DNA from: Oreohelix idahoensis
Lineage: Eukaryota > Mollusca > Gastropoda > Stylommatophora > Oreohelicidae
Direction: 5' to 3'
Length of the DNA stretch: 64,000 bases
Assembly: GCA_024509875.1 (NCBI GenBank)
Contig: JAMPIV010004905.1
Location: forward strand, 1-64,000
Numbering within the stretch: position 1 is the stretch's first letter; each line of letters begins with the position of its first letter. The position numbers were made by a program, and so were the translations under genes. Below are positions 63,176 to 64,000 of this stretch, in pieces. The notes beneath the pieces are model-generated. The model made no database searches, had not been told where the DNA came from, and saw only the letters and a program-made list of their open reading frames with translations.

Positions 63176-64000
63176 CTATAAAATGATGTTGCAAGACCAC
63201 TTATTGAAGAATGAGTAGCATAATATTTTATAATACAATAAAATGTCATTGCAAGACCCTTTATTTCATAGTCTAATGTTTTATATTATTAGAAAATGTC
63301 ATTGCAAGACCCTTTATTTCATAGTCTAATGTTTTATATTATTATAAAATGTCATTGCAAGACCCTTTATTTCATAGTCTAATGTTTTATATTATTAGAA
63401 AATGTCATTGCAAGACCCTTTATTTCATAGTCTAATGTTTTATATTATTATAAAATGTCATTGCAAGACCCTTTATTTCATAGTCTAATGTTTTATATTA
63501 TTATAAAATGTCATTGCAAGACCCTTTATTTCATAGTCTAATGTTTTATATTATTAGAAAATGTCATTGCAAGACCCTTTATTTCATAGTCTAATGTTTT
63601 ATATTATTATAAAATGTCATTGCAAGACCCTTTATTTCATAGTCTAATGTTTTATATTATTATAAAATGTCATTGCAAGACCCTTTATTTCATAGTCTAA
63701 TGTTTTATATTATTATAAAATGTCATTGCAAGACCCTTTATTTCATAGTCTAATGTTTTATATTATTATAAAATGTCATTGCAAGACCCTTTATTTCATA
63801 GTCTAATGTTTTATATTATTATAAAATGTCATTGCAAGACCCTTTATTTCACAGTCTAATGTTTTATATTATTATAAAATGTCATTGCAAGACCATTTAT
63901 TTCATAGTCTAATGTTTTATATTATTAGAAAATGTCATTGCAAGACCCTTTATTTCACAGTCTAATGTTTTATATTATTATAAAATGTCATTGCAAGACC
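63176..64000. repeat. 53-bp satellite, main array, continues past the window
   Basis: About 15 copies of TGTCATTGCAAGACCCTTTA plus TTTCATAGTCTAATG and TTTTATATTATTATAAAA. Copies are almost identical, differing mostly at TTATTA(G/T)AAAA and CATAG/CACAG. It lies in the intron upstream of the exon at 62540-62619. Confidence 0.95.

Overview
This is a repeat-dense stretch of animal nuclear DNA, not bacterial or phage sequence. Host genes appear as short exons with GT/AG borders in long AT-rich introns, and almost everything else is transposable elements. Two exons at 18179-18288 and 25762-25878 (+) encode the C-terminal end of an ERK-type MAP kinase. Two exons at 62540-62619 and 57302-57618 (-) have matching phases and encode the end of a protein I do not recognise. 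ERK residues, TTAGGG-like DNA, tRNA-headed SINEs and RTE-like, I-like, Gmr1-like, mariner, CMC/CACTA, hAT and Tigger-like elements suit a bilaterian, probably an invertebrate. The sequence alone does not fix the phylum.

Layout. 1-4888: 3' part of a Ty3/gypsy-type LTR element with integrase ahead of reverse transcriptase (Gmr1-like order) and a 2.4-kb LTR, lying inside an RTE-like LINE fragment (4889-5914). That fragment ends in an exact 95-bp copy of the LTR element's own pol (5915-6009). 6363-7677: dead mariner. 7940-11095: I-like LINE with several frameshifts. 11205-27398: a large imperfect inverted duplication (arms 11205-16559 and 19218-27398). The loop between the arms carries the penultimate ERK exon. 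The right arm carries the last ERK exon and the left arm an antisense pseudo-copy of it. Each arm has gained its own insertions since the duplication: a SINE on the left; a solo LTR, an RTE-like LINE and an I-like LINE on the right. The other arm preserves each empty site.

27496-28583: three SINEs. 29340-35844: RTE-like LINE-A with 12-bp target duplications, split by LINE-B (30460-33630), which has one intact 1011-codon reading frame and its own perfect 12-bp duplication. 36270-39385: a ~215-bp tandem repeat interrupted by a CMC/CACTA-type DNA transposon. 39909-53600: hAT-like MITEs, SINE copies, two solo LTRs, LINE 3' ends and minisatellites. 53606-55440: a LINE-B fragment interrupted by an I-like LINE end, running into a 1.4-kb minisatellite with a 30-bp period. 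57302-62619: the unknown minus-strand gene, whose intron holds LINE and SINE debris and a tandem array built from LINE-B 3' ends. 62650-64000: a 53-bp satellite interrupted by a Tigger-like MITE and running off the window.

Most open reading frames here belong to mobile elements. LINE-B (30468-33503) is the only element whose complete reading frame looks undamaged. The LTR-element pol is open as far as it can be seen. Copy boundaries come from target-site duplications where I could find them; otherwise they are approximate.
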